A stretch of DNA of 14,079 nt, taken from assembly GCA_027325115.1 (NCBI GenBank), contig DAHWFG010000253.1, positions 1-14,079 of the forward strand. The letters are read 5' to 3'. Under the pieces are notes generated by a model, which saw only the letters and a program-made list of their open reading frames with translations, was not told where the DNA came from and made no database searches. Source of the stretch: JAKBCQ01 sp021807585 (GTDB lineage Bacteria; Planctomycetota; Planctomycetia; Isosphaerales; Isosphaeraceae). Positions 6,759 through 13,172 of the stretch are shown here, piece by piece. Made by a program: the position numbers and the translations under genes. How positions within the stretch are numbered: position 1 is the first letter of the stretch; every line of letters starts with the position of its first letter.

Positions 6759-7483
6759 TCGCATTCAAACGGAACGGGGCGACCTTCGATCTGGTTGAGC
6801 GCGTTCCAAGCGGCTCGTTGTTCGGCGTCCTTTTTATTCGGCCCCCAAGCCGCGGCGAATAACCGAGCGCCGATCCGCGCCGAAATCTTAAAGCACTTCA
6901 AATGATCGGGACCTTTTTCATCGAGCAACGTGTAAATCGGCGTCGCGCCGAAGCGGCGCTGCGCGAGCTGTTGCAGATTGCTTTTATAATTCGTGCCGGT
7001 TTCTCCGTCGACTGTCGACTCGATCTCGGATTCAATTTGACTCGTGATGAATCGCCGCGCGGCCTCGATCCCGCCGTCAAGATAAATCGCGCCGACCAAA
7101 CTTTCAAATACATCGGCAAGCGCCGACGAAGGAGGGAGGGCGCTCGTCGCCATCCCCTTCCCCAACACCAAGAATCGATGTAAGGCGAGCTTTCGCGAAA
7201 TCTTGGCGCACGTTCGGCGCGAAACCACGACCGACTTGATCCGCGTCAGTTCGCCTTCGAGGTTCTGGGGAAAAGCCCGGTAGAGCATCTCACAAACGAT
7301 CGCCCCCAGGATCGCGTCGCCGAGGAATTCAAGGCGCTCGTTCGAAGCCAACCGATGATTCGCCCCCGACGCGTGCGTCAGCGCCGATCGCAACAAATCC
7401 AAATCTTGGAATTCATATTCGATCACACGCTGACACTCGGCCAGCAATTCGGCTTCGTCGTAATCGCTCGATTCGATGGGCAT
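6755..7483 (-). CDS. rnc: Ribonuclease III
   Basis: Endonuclease that cuts double-stranded RNA, in rRNA precursor processing and mRNA turnover. It has 242 residues, typical of the family. The catalytic domain spans about 10-150 with the signature ERLEFLGDA (49-57); metal-binding residues Glu52, Asp56, Asp124 and Glu127 are all present (ADVFESLVGAIYLDGG at 123-138). A double-stranded RNA-binding domain covers about 164-233 and ends with KKDAEQRAAWNAL. The ATG at 7483 has GAGGA about 10 nt upstream. It is divergent from efpL across a 343-bp gap and is first of three minus-strand genes. Confidence 0.97.
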   Translation of the reverse strand: MPIESSDYDEAELLAECQRVIEYEFQDLDLLRSALTHASGANHRLASNERLEFLGDAILGAIVCEMLYRAFPQNLEGELTRIKSVVVSRRTCAKISRKLALHRFLVLGKGMATSALPPSSALADVFESLVGAIYLDGGIEAARRFITSQIESEIESTVDGETGTNYKSNLQQLAQRRFGATPIYTLLDEKGPDHLKCFKISARIGARLFAAAWGPNKKDAEQRAAWNALNQIEGRPVPFECD

Positions 7484-7826
7484 GGACGCTCGATCCTCGG
7501 TCCGTTTCCAAATTGAACCCGAGGCGTGATTCGCTAGTGGTCACGCCCGACCGCCGACGCTGCGCCGAATCGCGGCGCGCATCGCGCGATATCGATCCGT
7601 TCACGGTTCAACGAGAATAATGTCAGTTTAGGACCGTGAAGCGATCGACGCAAGCCGGCTTGGAGATCGATCTTCCAACGATAAGGATCGGACAAACGAG
7701 CGATCCCGAGGGGACTTTACGAGCCGACACCCCTTGGCGTACCATCGGCGATCGAATTGATCCCGGTCGCTCGGCCGATTTCTCGCGGCGCGGGGGCGTC
7801 GTTCAACGAATAGAAAGGTCCACCCG
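7484..7826. other. Divergent intergenic region between rnc and efpL
   Basis: This 343-bp gap should hold the promoters of rnc (minus) and of efpL-parA-parB (plus). Open frames across it (for example 7636-7890 plus) are arginine-rich and run into efpL out of frame, so I call no gene. No pair of -35/-10 boxes with good spacing was found on either strand; a minus-strand TTGCGT/17 bp/TAAACT pair is only weak. The only clear signal is the efpL ribosome site AAAGG at 7814-7818. Confidence 0.5.
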
Positions 7827-8396
7827 GTGGTTCCCGCCAAGGATTTCAAGCGTCGCATGGTCGTCGAGATCGACGGCGCGGCTCATATGATCGAACACAT
7901 TCAAGTTCAAACACCGTCGGCTCGCGGCGCCGCGACGCTGTACAAAATCAAAGCGCGCAACCTCAAAACTCGCACCCGCGTCGATAAAACGTTCCGCGGC
8001 GGCGATACGCTCAAAGAAGTGGGTTTCGAACGCCGCGCCGCGCAATTCCTCTATCGCGATCCCGACGAATTCCATTTTATGGATTCGACCGATTTCAATC
8101 CGTTTTCCTTCTCTCTGGACGATCTAACGGATCAAGCTCCCTACATGACGGAAAACATGGAGGGGATCGAGGCGCTGGTCGTCGACGGCGAGGTGATCGG
8201 GGTGGAAATTCCCGACACCGTCGAATTGACGATCGTCGAAACCGCGCCCGGAGTCCGCGGCAATTCGGCGACGGGTCGAACCAAACCCGCAACCCTGACG
8301 ACGGGCTTCGTGATCCAGGTTCCAGAGCACCTTGAACAGGGGACGACCGTACGAGTCGACACGCGAACGGGCGAATATCTGGGACGCGCCAATTGA
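7827..8396 (+). CDS. efpL: Elongation factor P-like protein, EfpL/YeiP type
   Basis: A 189-residue EF-P family translation factor that relieves ribosome stalling at proline-rich and other difficult motifs. It follows the YeiP/EfpL branch rather than classical EF-P: the loop that enters the ribosomal peptidyl-transferase site reads QTPSARGAATLYK (28-40), with Arg33 where EF-P has a modifiable lysine. The C-terminal domain has VETAPGVRG, then KPATLTTGFVIQVP (about 153-166), and the protein ends in GRAN, as in YeiP. The fold has the usual KOW-like domain plus two OB domains. GTG start, supported by AAAGG 8 nt upstream and by the N-terminal alignment. No EpmA/EpmB-type modification is expected because the tip residue is arginine. 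It is followed after 152 bp by parA in the same direction. Confidence 0.93.
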   Translation: MVPAKDFKRRMVVEIDGAAHMIEHIQVQTPSARGAATLYKIKARNLKTRTRVDKTFRGGDTLKEVGFERRAAQFLYRDPDEFHFMDSTDFNPFSFSLDDLTDQAPYMTENMEGIEALVVDGEVIGVEIPDTVELTIVETAPGVRGNSATGRTKPATLTTGFVIQVPEHLEQGTTVRVDTRTGEYLGRAN

Positions 8397-8453
8397 GCGT
8401 TATCGTGCCGAGTAAGCGAGGTGAATTCGCGGCTTTTCACGGCGATCTTGAGC

Positions 8454-8482
8454 TTTACACAGGTTTCAACCCCGGCTACGAT
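8454..8482 (+). promoter_or_regulatory. Possible parA promoter
   Basis: TTTACA (8454-8459, five of six to TTGACA) and TACGAT (8477-8482, four of six to TATAAT) are separated by exactly 17 bp, in the gap between efpL and parA. The transcript would start about 60 nt before the parA GTG. It would let parAB be transcribed apart from efpL. Confidence 0.45.
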
Positions 8483-8548
8483 CCCGCCGTGAGCGACGCG
8501 CAAACCCGCGACCGATCGCTCGCGAATCGACGAGAAAGGCTCAAGGAC

Positions 8549-9295
8549 GTGGCCAAAATCATCAGCATCGCCAACCAGAAGGGTGGGGTCGGCAAAACGA
8601 CGACCGCCATCAACCTGGCCGCGGGCCTGGCCAAGGCGGGACGAACCGCGCTCGTCGTCGATATCGACCCCCAATGCAACGCGACCTCGGGACTCGGCGT
8701 CGAGCCGGCGCTCAGGCACCCGCTCGTCGCGGGGCAACCGATCGGCGAATCGATCGTCGCCACCACCCAGGATCGCCTCCGGGTTCTGCCGGGCTCGCAC
8801 AGCCTCACCGACGCCGACGCTCTCTCGGCATCCAATCGTGAACGCGCTTCGAGCCTTCGTCGACAGCTCAACACAGAGCTATCAGAGCTTGATTATATTT
8901 TCCTTGATTGTCCGCCGTCGCTGGGCCAATTGACCCGCGCCGCGCTCGCCGCGGCGCACGAGGTTTATATCCCGATCCAATGTGAATATTTTGCGATGGA
9001 GGGGCTTTCGCAAATCATCGAGCTGGCGCGACAAAGCAAAGCGCGCGATAACCACAGACTCGAAATCGGCGGAATCGTCCTCACGATGTACGATCCCGAA
9101 CTCGAACTCTCGAACGAAGTCGCCGCCGAGGTCCGCGGCTATTTCGCCGACACCGTTTTTGAAAGTTTGATTCCCAGAGATGTACACATCAGTGAATCTC
9201 CTAGTCACGGCTTGAGCGTGCTGGATTACGCTCCCCGGGCGCGCGGCGCGCGGGCGTATACGGAATTGGTCATGGAGGTCATCGACCGTGAATAA
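8549..9295 (+). CDS. parA: Chromosome partitioning ATPase ParA (Soj type)
   Basis: Deviant-Walker ATPase that forms an ATP-dependent gradient on the nucleoid and moves ParB-bound origins. With the GTG start at 8549 it has 248 residues, normal for chromosomal ParA without an N-terminal HTH. That start is favoured by GAAAGG (8534-8539) nine bases upstream and by the standard opening KIISIANQKGG. The frame is open back to 8393, but the 52 extra residues are polar and unlike the family. Walker A' KGGVGKTT is at 11-18 (signature Lys11, catalytic Lys16), VVDIDPQ at 36-42 (Asp40), and Walker B FLDCPPS at 118-124 (Asp120). Its 3' end overlaps parB by 8 bp. Confidence 0.95.
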   Translation: MAKIISIANQKGGVGKTTTAINLAAGLAKAGRTALVVDIDPQCNATSGLGVEPALRHPLVAGQPIGESIVATTQDRLRVLPGSHSLTDADALSASNRERASSLRRQLNTELSELDYIFLDCPPSLGQLTRAALAAAHEVYIPIQCEYFAMEGLSQIIELARQSKARDNHRLEIGGIVLTMYDPELELSNEVAAEVRGYFADTVFESLIPRDVHISESPSHGLSVLDYAPRARGARAYTELVMEVIDRE

Positions 9296-10184
9296 GCGAC
9301 GACTCGGACGCGGATTGGAAGCGCTGCTTGGGCGCGAAGAGGGGGGGCTCGAAGCCGCCACGCTCGACTCGGCTGAAATGCTCCACATTCCCGTCGATCA
9401 AATCGACCCCAATCCTTACCAGCCGAGACGCGATTTCAACCCCGTCGATATCGCGTCGCTCGCCGATTCGATCCGTCAGCACGGCATGCTTCAGCCGATT
9501 CTGGTGCGTCCGCATCACGATCGATTTCAACTGATCGCGGGAGAGCGACGCCTCCGTGCGAGCATCGAGGCGCAGCTTCATGAAGTCCCCGCACGAGTGC
9601 TTGAGCTTGACGATCAGCGCGTCCACGAGCTCGCGATGGTAGAGAACCTTCAGCGAGAGGATCTCAACGCTCTCGAAAAAGCAAACGCATTTCGATCATA
9701 TCTCGATCATTACGGTGGAACGCAGGAGGAACTCGCGAGTCGACTTGGAGTCGACCGATCGACGGTCGCCAATTTCTTGCGGCTTCTCGATCTTCCTGAC
9801 GAGGTGCGAGACGCCGTCCGGGACAAAAAAATCACCCAGGGCCACGCGCGCGCTTTGCTCGGACTTCCCAATGAGGAAGAACGAGTCGACGCGTACCGAC
9901 GCGTGATGAACGAAGGGCTCACCGTCAGGCAAACCGAATCGCTCGTTTCAAGCGGCGAGCCGATCCCCGCCAAAACGCGGATTCGGAAAGATCCCGGCGA
10001 ACCGTCGGCGACCGCGGCCGAGGCGCGCGCGCCGCATTTTGTCGAGCTCGAACAGCACCTTCACCAACGTTTTGGGACCCCCGTGCTGATTCGCCTGAGA
10101 GGTCAAAATCGGGGACAAATTGTCGTCGATTTTCACGATGAAGAACAATTTCAACGACTGTCAACGATGCTTCGTGGCGGCTGA
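9288..10184 (+). CDS. parB: Chromosome partitioning protein ParB (CTP-dependent DNA clamp)
   Basis: Binds parS, loads as a CTP-gated sliding clamp and activates ParA. It has 298 residues with GTG start; GGAGGT (9274-9279, inside parA) lies 8 nt upstream, so translation is probably coupled to parA. The N-terminal segment KRRLGRGLEALLG (3-15) is the usual ParA-stimulating tail. The CTP-binding ParB/Srx domain includes NPYQPRR (42-48), the C-motif GERRLRA (85-91) and ENLQRED (119-125). The helix-turn-helix is TQEELASRLGVDRSTVANFL (145-164). A C-terminal dimer domain covers about 245-298. Cognate parS sites are visible at 4091-4263. It is convergent with csrA; the 76-bp gap has short palindromes (GCCGGCCGGC at 10186) but no convincing terminator. 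Confidence 0.97.
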   Translation: MNKRRLGRGLEALLGREEGGLEAATLDSAEMLHIPVDQIDPNPYQPRRDFNPVDIASLADSIRQHGMLQPILVRPHHDRFQLIAGERRLRASIEAQLHEVPARVLELDDQRVHELAMVENLQREDLNALEKANAFRSYLDHYGGTQEELASRLGVDRSTVANFLRLLDLPDEVRDAVRDKKITQGHARALLGLPNEEERVDAYRRVMNEGLTVRQTESLVSSGEPIPAKTRIRKDPGEPSATAAEARAPHFVELEQHLHQRFGTPVLIRLRGQNRGQIVVDFHDEEQFQRLSTMLRGG

Positions 10185-10260
10185 AGCCGGCCGGCATGTT
10201 CGGAAAACATCGTCGTGGTGGGATTTTCGAGACGTGCGATTCGGCGTGGATCGGATCGAC

Positions 10261-10488
10261 TTAACGGGGATTGGGATCGGGAAGAACCGGGGTCGCGGCC
10301 GGGGCCGAAGCCTCGCGTGACTTCGCCTGATTCTGTATCGCCTCGAAAATCTCACGACGGTGAACCGAAATATCCTTCGGCGCGTCGATTCCAAGGCGAA
10401 CTTTATCGCCCCGGATCTCGACGACGGTCACCGTTATGTGATCGTTGATGATTATGCTTTCATTCTTCTTGCGAGAAAGAACCAGCAT
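10261..10488 (-). CDS. csrA: Carbon storage regulator CsrA
   Basis: Small dimeric RNA-binding protein that represses or stabilises mRNAs by binding GGA motifs near ribosome sites. The true start is the ATG at 10488 (MLVLSRKKNESI), with GAGAGGA six bases upstream; the open frame continues to 10644, but that extension is not CsrA-like. It has 75 residues. Leu4 and Arg44 (SVHRREI), both needed for RNA binding, are present. A Pro/Ala-rich tail (about 59-75) extends beyond the usual 60-residue core. The flagellar antagonist FliW, often adjacent, is not in this window. Its own promoter candidate lies about 100 bp upstream, after the sigma-factor gene. Confidence 0.97.
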   Translation of the reverse strand: MLVLSRKKNESIIINDHITVTVVEIRGDKVRLGIDAPKDISVHRREIFEAIQNQAKSREASAPAATPVLPDPNPR

Positions 10489-10588
10489 CGCCGTTCCTCT
10501 CCGAGGTAAAACTTGGGGCAATGCGAAATATCGGCCCGAAGTCGATCCGTATTCCACTCGCGTGGAAACGACTCGAGCCTCATATTCA

Positions 10589-10616
10589 AATCTAACAGTA
10601 AATTGGGCATGGTCAA
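10589..10616 (-). promoter_or_regulatory. Sigma-70-type promoter of csrA
   Basis: On the minus strand TTGACC (10611-10616) and TAGATT (10589-10594) are 16 bp apart. The leader to the csrA start would be about 95 nt. The -35 box is identical to those of the two tRNA promoters in this window. Confidence 0.5.
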
Positions 10617-10637
10617 GCGACGGGGAAATATTTCGAA

Positions 10638-10658
10638 GATTCACCGAACCGGTGAATC
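10638..10658. repeat. Inverted repeat between the sigma-factor gene and csrA
   Basis: GATTCACCG and CGGTGAATC are perfect 9-bp arms around a 3-nt loop. It lies 65 bp after the sigma-factor stop and 22 bp upstream of the csrA -35 box. No strong T-run follows on the minus strand (TTCGAAATATTTC). It may be a weak terminator for the sigma gene or an operator upstream of csrA. Confidence 0.4.
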
Positions 10659-10722
10659 ATGATTGCTACAACGCGTGCGCGAACCCCCAAAAGCACTTGC
10701 ACTTGACTCGCGCAAAAAATCC

Positions 10723-11463
10723 TTACTCCTTACGAGCGCCAAGGTTCCGTTTATAAAGATGACCCAGTCCGAGTTGGAAAATCTCGTCGTCGATATCCTC
10801 GGGAGTCGCCGGATTGATCGTCTCGCGCAGCTCCTGTTTCAATAATTCAAAAAATTTGAGTCGTGCTCGCTGTAATGTTTTGCGAAACGCCTCAGCTGTC
10901 ACAATCTGGCCAAGTTGATCCGCCATGATCTTGGCGATCTCTTCGATCGGAGCGTCGGGGTAATCGACCCGCAAATGCAACACCGTCGCGTACCGATTTT
11001 TCGGCGTCGACGCCTCAAACGTTTCCAGCCGCGACCAAACGCGTTTGATCACGGCCTCGCGCCAAACCTGGTCGTATTCCACATCGGGTACCGACGGATC
11101 AAGCAAATCACCCGGCGGCAACGATTGAATCTTGCGACCCCGAAAGTGATCAATGATCAACCGATGTAATACCGTCCGCAGATAATCGCGAAATCGTCCT
11201 TTCGCGCCGTCCGCGCCCGCCAACTTGTGCGTCAGCAACTTCGTCCAAAACTCCTGCAGCACCTCATCCGCCAGATTCGGATCGCGGAGTTTGAGCCGAA
11301 TGTACCGCGCAACAGCGTCGTGATACCGACCGATCAGTTCCCGCATCGCCGCCTGACCCGTGGGGCCGGGAGTATGCGCGATCCGAATCGTCGTCCAACT
11401 CGTTTCCAGATCGGAAAGGTGATCGCTCGGTTCGCGACCGTTATCGGTCGGAGGAAGAACCAT
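10723..11463 (-). CDS. ECF-type RNA polymerase sigma factor
   Basis: A 246-residue sigma-70 family protein with regions 2 and 4 only. Region 2 covers about 40-110, with ELIGRYHDAVARYI, the ADEVLQEFW core-binding helix and RFRDYLRTVLHRLIIDHFR for the -10 element. Region 4 covers about 150-212, with the HTH around 171-205. The long linker between the regions and the ~34-residue C-terminal tail are common in planctomycete ECF factors. No anti-sigma factor or kinase gene is adjacent, so the mode of control is not visible. A 48-codon small ORF ends 6 nt before the ATG, suggesting translational coupling. It is downstream of the DUF1559 genes but separated from them by an intrinsic terminator. Confidence 0.9.
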   Translation of the reverse strand: MVLPPTDNGREPSDHLSDLETSWTTIRIAHTPGPTGQAAMRELIGRYHDAVARYIRLKLRDPNLADEVLQEFWTKLLTHKLAGADGAKGRFRDYLRTVLHRLIIDHFRGRKIQSLPPGDLLDPSVPDVEYDQVWREAVIKRVWSRLETFEASTPKNRYATVLHLRVDYPDAPIEEIAKIMADQLGQIVTAEAFRKTLQRARLKFFELLKQELRETINPATPEDIDDEIFQLGLGHLYKRNLGARKE

Positions 11464-11469
11464 GTGCGC

Positions 11470-11616
11470 CTATTTCCCCCGATTGAATCGGGTCTCGCAG
11501 ACGGACATCAACTCGTTTTTCACGACATAACGCACGTAGAACCGACGATTGATCCGCCTGATCAACCCTAGCACGACATATCCAATTTCGCAAGTAACCA
11601 AAACCCGGTCGCCCAC
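11470..11616 (-). CDS. Small conserved-looking ORF (48 aa) coupled to the sigma-factor gene
   Basis: GTG start at 11616, TAG stop at 11470-11472, only 6 nt before the sigma-factor ATG; the TAGG at its end doubles as the nearest Shine-Dalgarno-like sequence for that gene. The product begins VGDRVLVTCEIGYVVLGLI, and its second half alternates charged and hydrophobic residues (RRFYVRYVVKNELMSVCETR), a pattern expected of a small beta barrel (SH3/KOW-like). It looks much less like a shadow frame than its neighbours. An in-frame stop at 11623-11625 fixes the N-terminus to within two codons of the GTG. No clear ribosome site precedes the GTG, which is the main weakness. Function is unknown; the position suggests a partner or leader for the sigma factor. 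Confidence 0.55.
   Translation of the reverse strand: MGDRVLVTCEIGYVVLGLIRRINRRFYVRYVVKNELMSVCETRFNRGK
11478..11492. repeat. Short hairpin just before the sigma-factor start
   Basis: CCCGATT and AATCGGG are perfect 7-bp arms around a single base, overlapping the end of the 48-codon small ORF and lying 14 nt before the sigma-factor ATG. In RNA it would pair part of the G-rich stretch upstream of the start, so it could affect translation of the sigma gene unless a ribosome on the small ORF opens it. Confidence 0.4.
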
Positions 11617-11640
11617 GCCGAATCAAACGACTCGCACCGA

Positions 11641-11680
11641 GAACCCATAAAAACTACATAATATGTATTATTAAGTTCAA
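11641..11680. promoter_or_regulatory. AT-rich patch with palindrome, probable control region of the small ORF/sigma operon
   Basis: This stretch is strikingly AT-rich against its surroundings. It contains ATAATA-TG-TATTAT (11658-11671), an inverted repeat with 6-bp arms, and a minus-strand TTGAAC (11675-11680) that could be a -35 box. No -10 box has ideal spacing. It lies between the DUF1559 terminator and the small ORF, where the promoter of that operon must be. Confidence 0.4.
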
Positions 11681-11727
11681 GACTGTGATTGCCGAAGTTC
11701 GCCCGGCCGATCGTCGTTACCGGTATG

Positions 11728-11766
11728 AAGAAAAACGACCGGGACGTCCGCATCAACGTCCCGGTC
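11728..11766 (-). terminator. Intrinsic terminator of the downstream DUF1559 gene
   Basis: GACCGGGACG (11737-11746) and CGTCCCGGTC (11757-11766) form a perfect 10-bp stem with a 10-nt loop. On the minus strand it is followed by GTTTTTCTTC. It lies 68 bp after the stop of the DUF1559 gene at 11835. Confidence 0.9.
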
Positions 11767-11805
11767 TAAGTTGATATGCTGAATCAAGCCGGTATCGGCC
11801 GCCTC

Positions 11806-11821
11806 CCGGCGATCGCGCCGG
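11806..11821. repeat. GC-rich hairpin shortly after the DUF1559 stop (copy 1)
   Basis: CCGGCG and CGCCGG enclose the 4-nt loop ATCG, 13 bp beyond the stop codon of the DUF1559 gene and before its terminator. No T-run follows. It may protect the mRNA 3' end. Confidence 0.4.
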
Positions 11822-11834
11822 AAAGCGTTCGATC

Positions 11835-12911
11835 TTACAGGTCGCCCTGCGAGATCACCTCGCGGCCGAAGACGGTTCCAAGGGCGCGCCACACGACGGG
11901 ATTGATCGAGTTCTGGATGAATCGAACGCTGCCGTCGCCCAGAAGCACGTTCACGCCGTTGGGGTGATAACTGCGAGCCGCGACCGACGCGTAGGTCGGA
12001 CCGCCGTCGTTTTCGTCGATCGTCACGAGATCGACGTCGACCTGATTGCCCGGAGGACCGTAAAACGATTGTTGATTGGGAGTCGCCGCGGTCGTGAATC
12101 CGCCGTAAAACACCGTCCCGTCGGGCCAACGAACGTGCCCCACTTCAACAAGCGAACACTGGCCGCCCGAAGCGATCTGTTGAATGATCTGCGGAGTCAG
12201 TTGAGGAGCGGGGGGGAGGAACGGCCCTGGAATTTGCGAAGGCGCCTGGCCGCTTCCCGCCGGCAAGCAATGCCGTAATTGAGGGAAGTACGTTTTCGAT
12301 TCCGAGCCGAGCAGCGTTTGGCTGAGACCGTCGCGGAATTCGGCGATCCGACGGCTGTAATTGTGGTTGAACGCGCTCCGCGAGAGGGGCATGTTGAAAC
12401 CGCCCCACACGTACCAATCGCCGTCGCACCAGCCGTAATTGCATACCGAGAAGACGCCGTCGCCCGTCGTGATCTGCTGCGTGTTGACCTCGCTCGGACA
12501 AAGCAGCGTGTTGATTTGGGTGGCGCTCACCGTGAAGTTCACCGGGTTCGCATACCCGAAAACGAAGTTCATCGAATTGAACAGCGCCTCTTGGTCCATG
12601 AAATTCATCACCCGCGCCGTCGGTCCGAACTCTTGGCTCCAAAGCCAATTGGGATTATTGGGCTGGTTGGGGATGCCGATCAAGAACGCCTTGGGGGGAA
12701 ACGCGCGATTGGCGCTTTCATAATTATGCATCGCCAGGCCAAGTTGCTTGAGATTGTTCAAGCATTGCGTGCGCCTCGCGGCCTCTCGAGCTTGTTGAAC
12801 CGCGGGCAGCAACAGCGCCACGAAAACGGCGATGATCGCGATGACGACGAGAAGGTCGATCAGCGTGAATCCACGCCGAAGAGCCGAATTTTTCAGGGAG
12901 GGAATCCGCAT
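11835..12911 (-). CDS. DUF1559 protein with type IV pilin-like N-terminus (copy 1, complete)
   Basis: A 358-residue protein of the DUF1559 family, expanded in planctomycetes; the role is not established, and export to the cell surface through a pseudopilin-type route is inferred. The N-terminus has a short basic leader, RRG|FTLIDLLVVIAIIAVFVALLLPAV, with prepilin cleavage expected after Gly14; position 5 of the mature protein is Asp19 instead of the usual Glu. The following AREAARRTQCLNNLKQLGLAMHNY is the standard DUF1559 helix. The C-terminus has the family motif GDGSVRFI (325-332) and WRALGT. Seven or so cysteines suggest disulfides outside the cytoplasm. The ATG has AGGA seven bases upstream. 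It ends in its own hairpin and intrinsic terminator, and is 95.6% identical to the gene behind it over the shared part. Confidence 0.95.
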   Translation of the reverse strand: MRIPSLKNSALRRGFTLIDLLVVIAIIAVFVALLLPAVQQAREAARRTQCLNNLKQLGLAMHNYESANRAFPPKAFLIGIPNQPNNPNWLWSQEFGPTARVMNFMDQEALFNSMNFVFGYANPVNFTVSATQINTLLCPSEVNTQQITTGDGVFSVCNYGWCDGDWYVWGGFNMPLSRSAFNHNYSRRIAEFRDGLSQTLLGSESKTYFPQLRHCLPAGSGQAPSQIPGPFLPPAPQLTPQIIQQIASGGQCSLVEVGHVRWPDGTVFYGGFTTAATPNQQSFYGPPGNQVDVDLVTIDENDGGPTYASVAARSYHPNGVNVLLGDGSVRFIQNSINPVVWRALGTVFGREVISQGDL

Positions 12912-13056
12912 GTGTTGATCCTATCTTACGAAAATCCAATTCATCGATCGTTGATTTCATTAAACGACCCGAGCCAAAGATTAACGGTGAAAAATGCAGC
13001 TTTGATTTAAGGTTGATTAAAAATGTGTTAAGAATGGCGCGATCGAATCATGAATC

Positions 13057-13093
13057 AAAAAAAAACCAGAACGAATCATCGTCCGTTCTGGTT
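13057..13093 (-). terminator. Intrinsic terminator of the second DUF1559 gene
   Basis: AACCAGAACG (13064-13073) and CGTTCTGGTT (13084-13093) form a perfect 10-bp stem with a 10-nt loop. On the minus strand a run of T follows (A-tract 13057-13065 on the plus strand). It lies about 80 bp after the stop at 13173 and isolates the two copies transcriptionally. The rest of the 261-bp gap before copy 1 should hold the copy 1 promoter, but I see no clear boxes. Confidence 0.92.
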
Positions 13094-13120
13094 GAAGGAT
13101 GTTCGGCAATACTTATTAGG

Positions 13121-13160
13121 AAGCGGTCCGAGCCGGCGAGATCGCCCGATCGGACCGCTT
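13121..13160. repeat. Long hairpin shortly after the DUF1559 stop (copy 2)
   Basis: AAGCGGTCCGA (13121-13131) and TCGGACCGCTT (13150-13160) are perfect 11-bp arms around an 18-nt loop, 12 bp after the stop codon. On the minus strand no T-run follows, so it is not the main terminator, which lies further on. On the plus strand TTTT follows, but no plus-strand gene is present. Confidence 0.6.
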
Positions 13161-13172
13161 TTATGATCAGGA

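Noticed and set aside
6314..6862. Plus-strand open frame of 182 codons opposite the membrane-protein start and the rnc end
   Set aside because: Arg/Ser-rich composition with no recognisable motif; antisense to two well-supported genes.
7636..7890. Plus-strand frame of 84 codons in the rnc-efpL gap
   Set aside because: Runs into efpL out of frame and has the arginine-rich composition of a shadow frame.
10489..10644. 52-codon N-terminal extension of CsrA
   Set aside because: CsrA begins MLVLSRK, and a strong ribosome site precedes that ATG; the extension covers the leader and promoter region.
11568..11756. Minus-strand frame of 62 codons between the DUF1559 terminator and the sigma gene
   Set aside because: Its start lies in the terminator hairpin, and it overlaps the better supported 48-codon frame in another phase.
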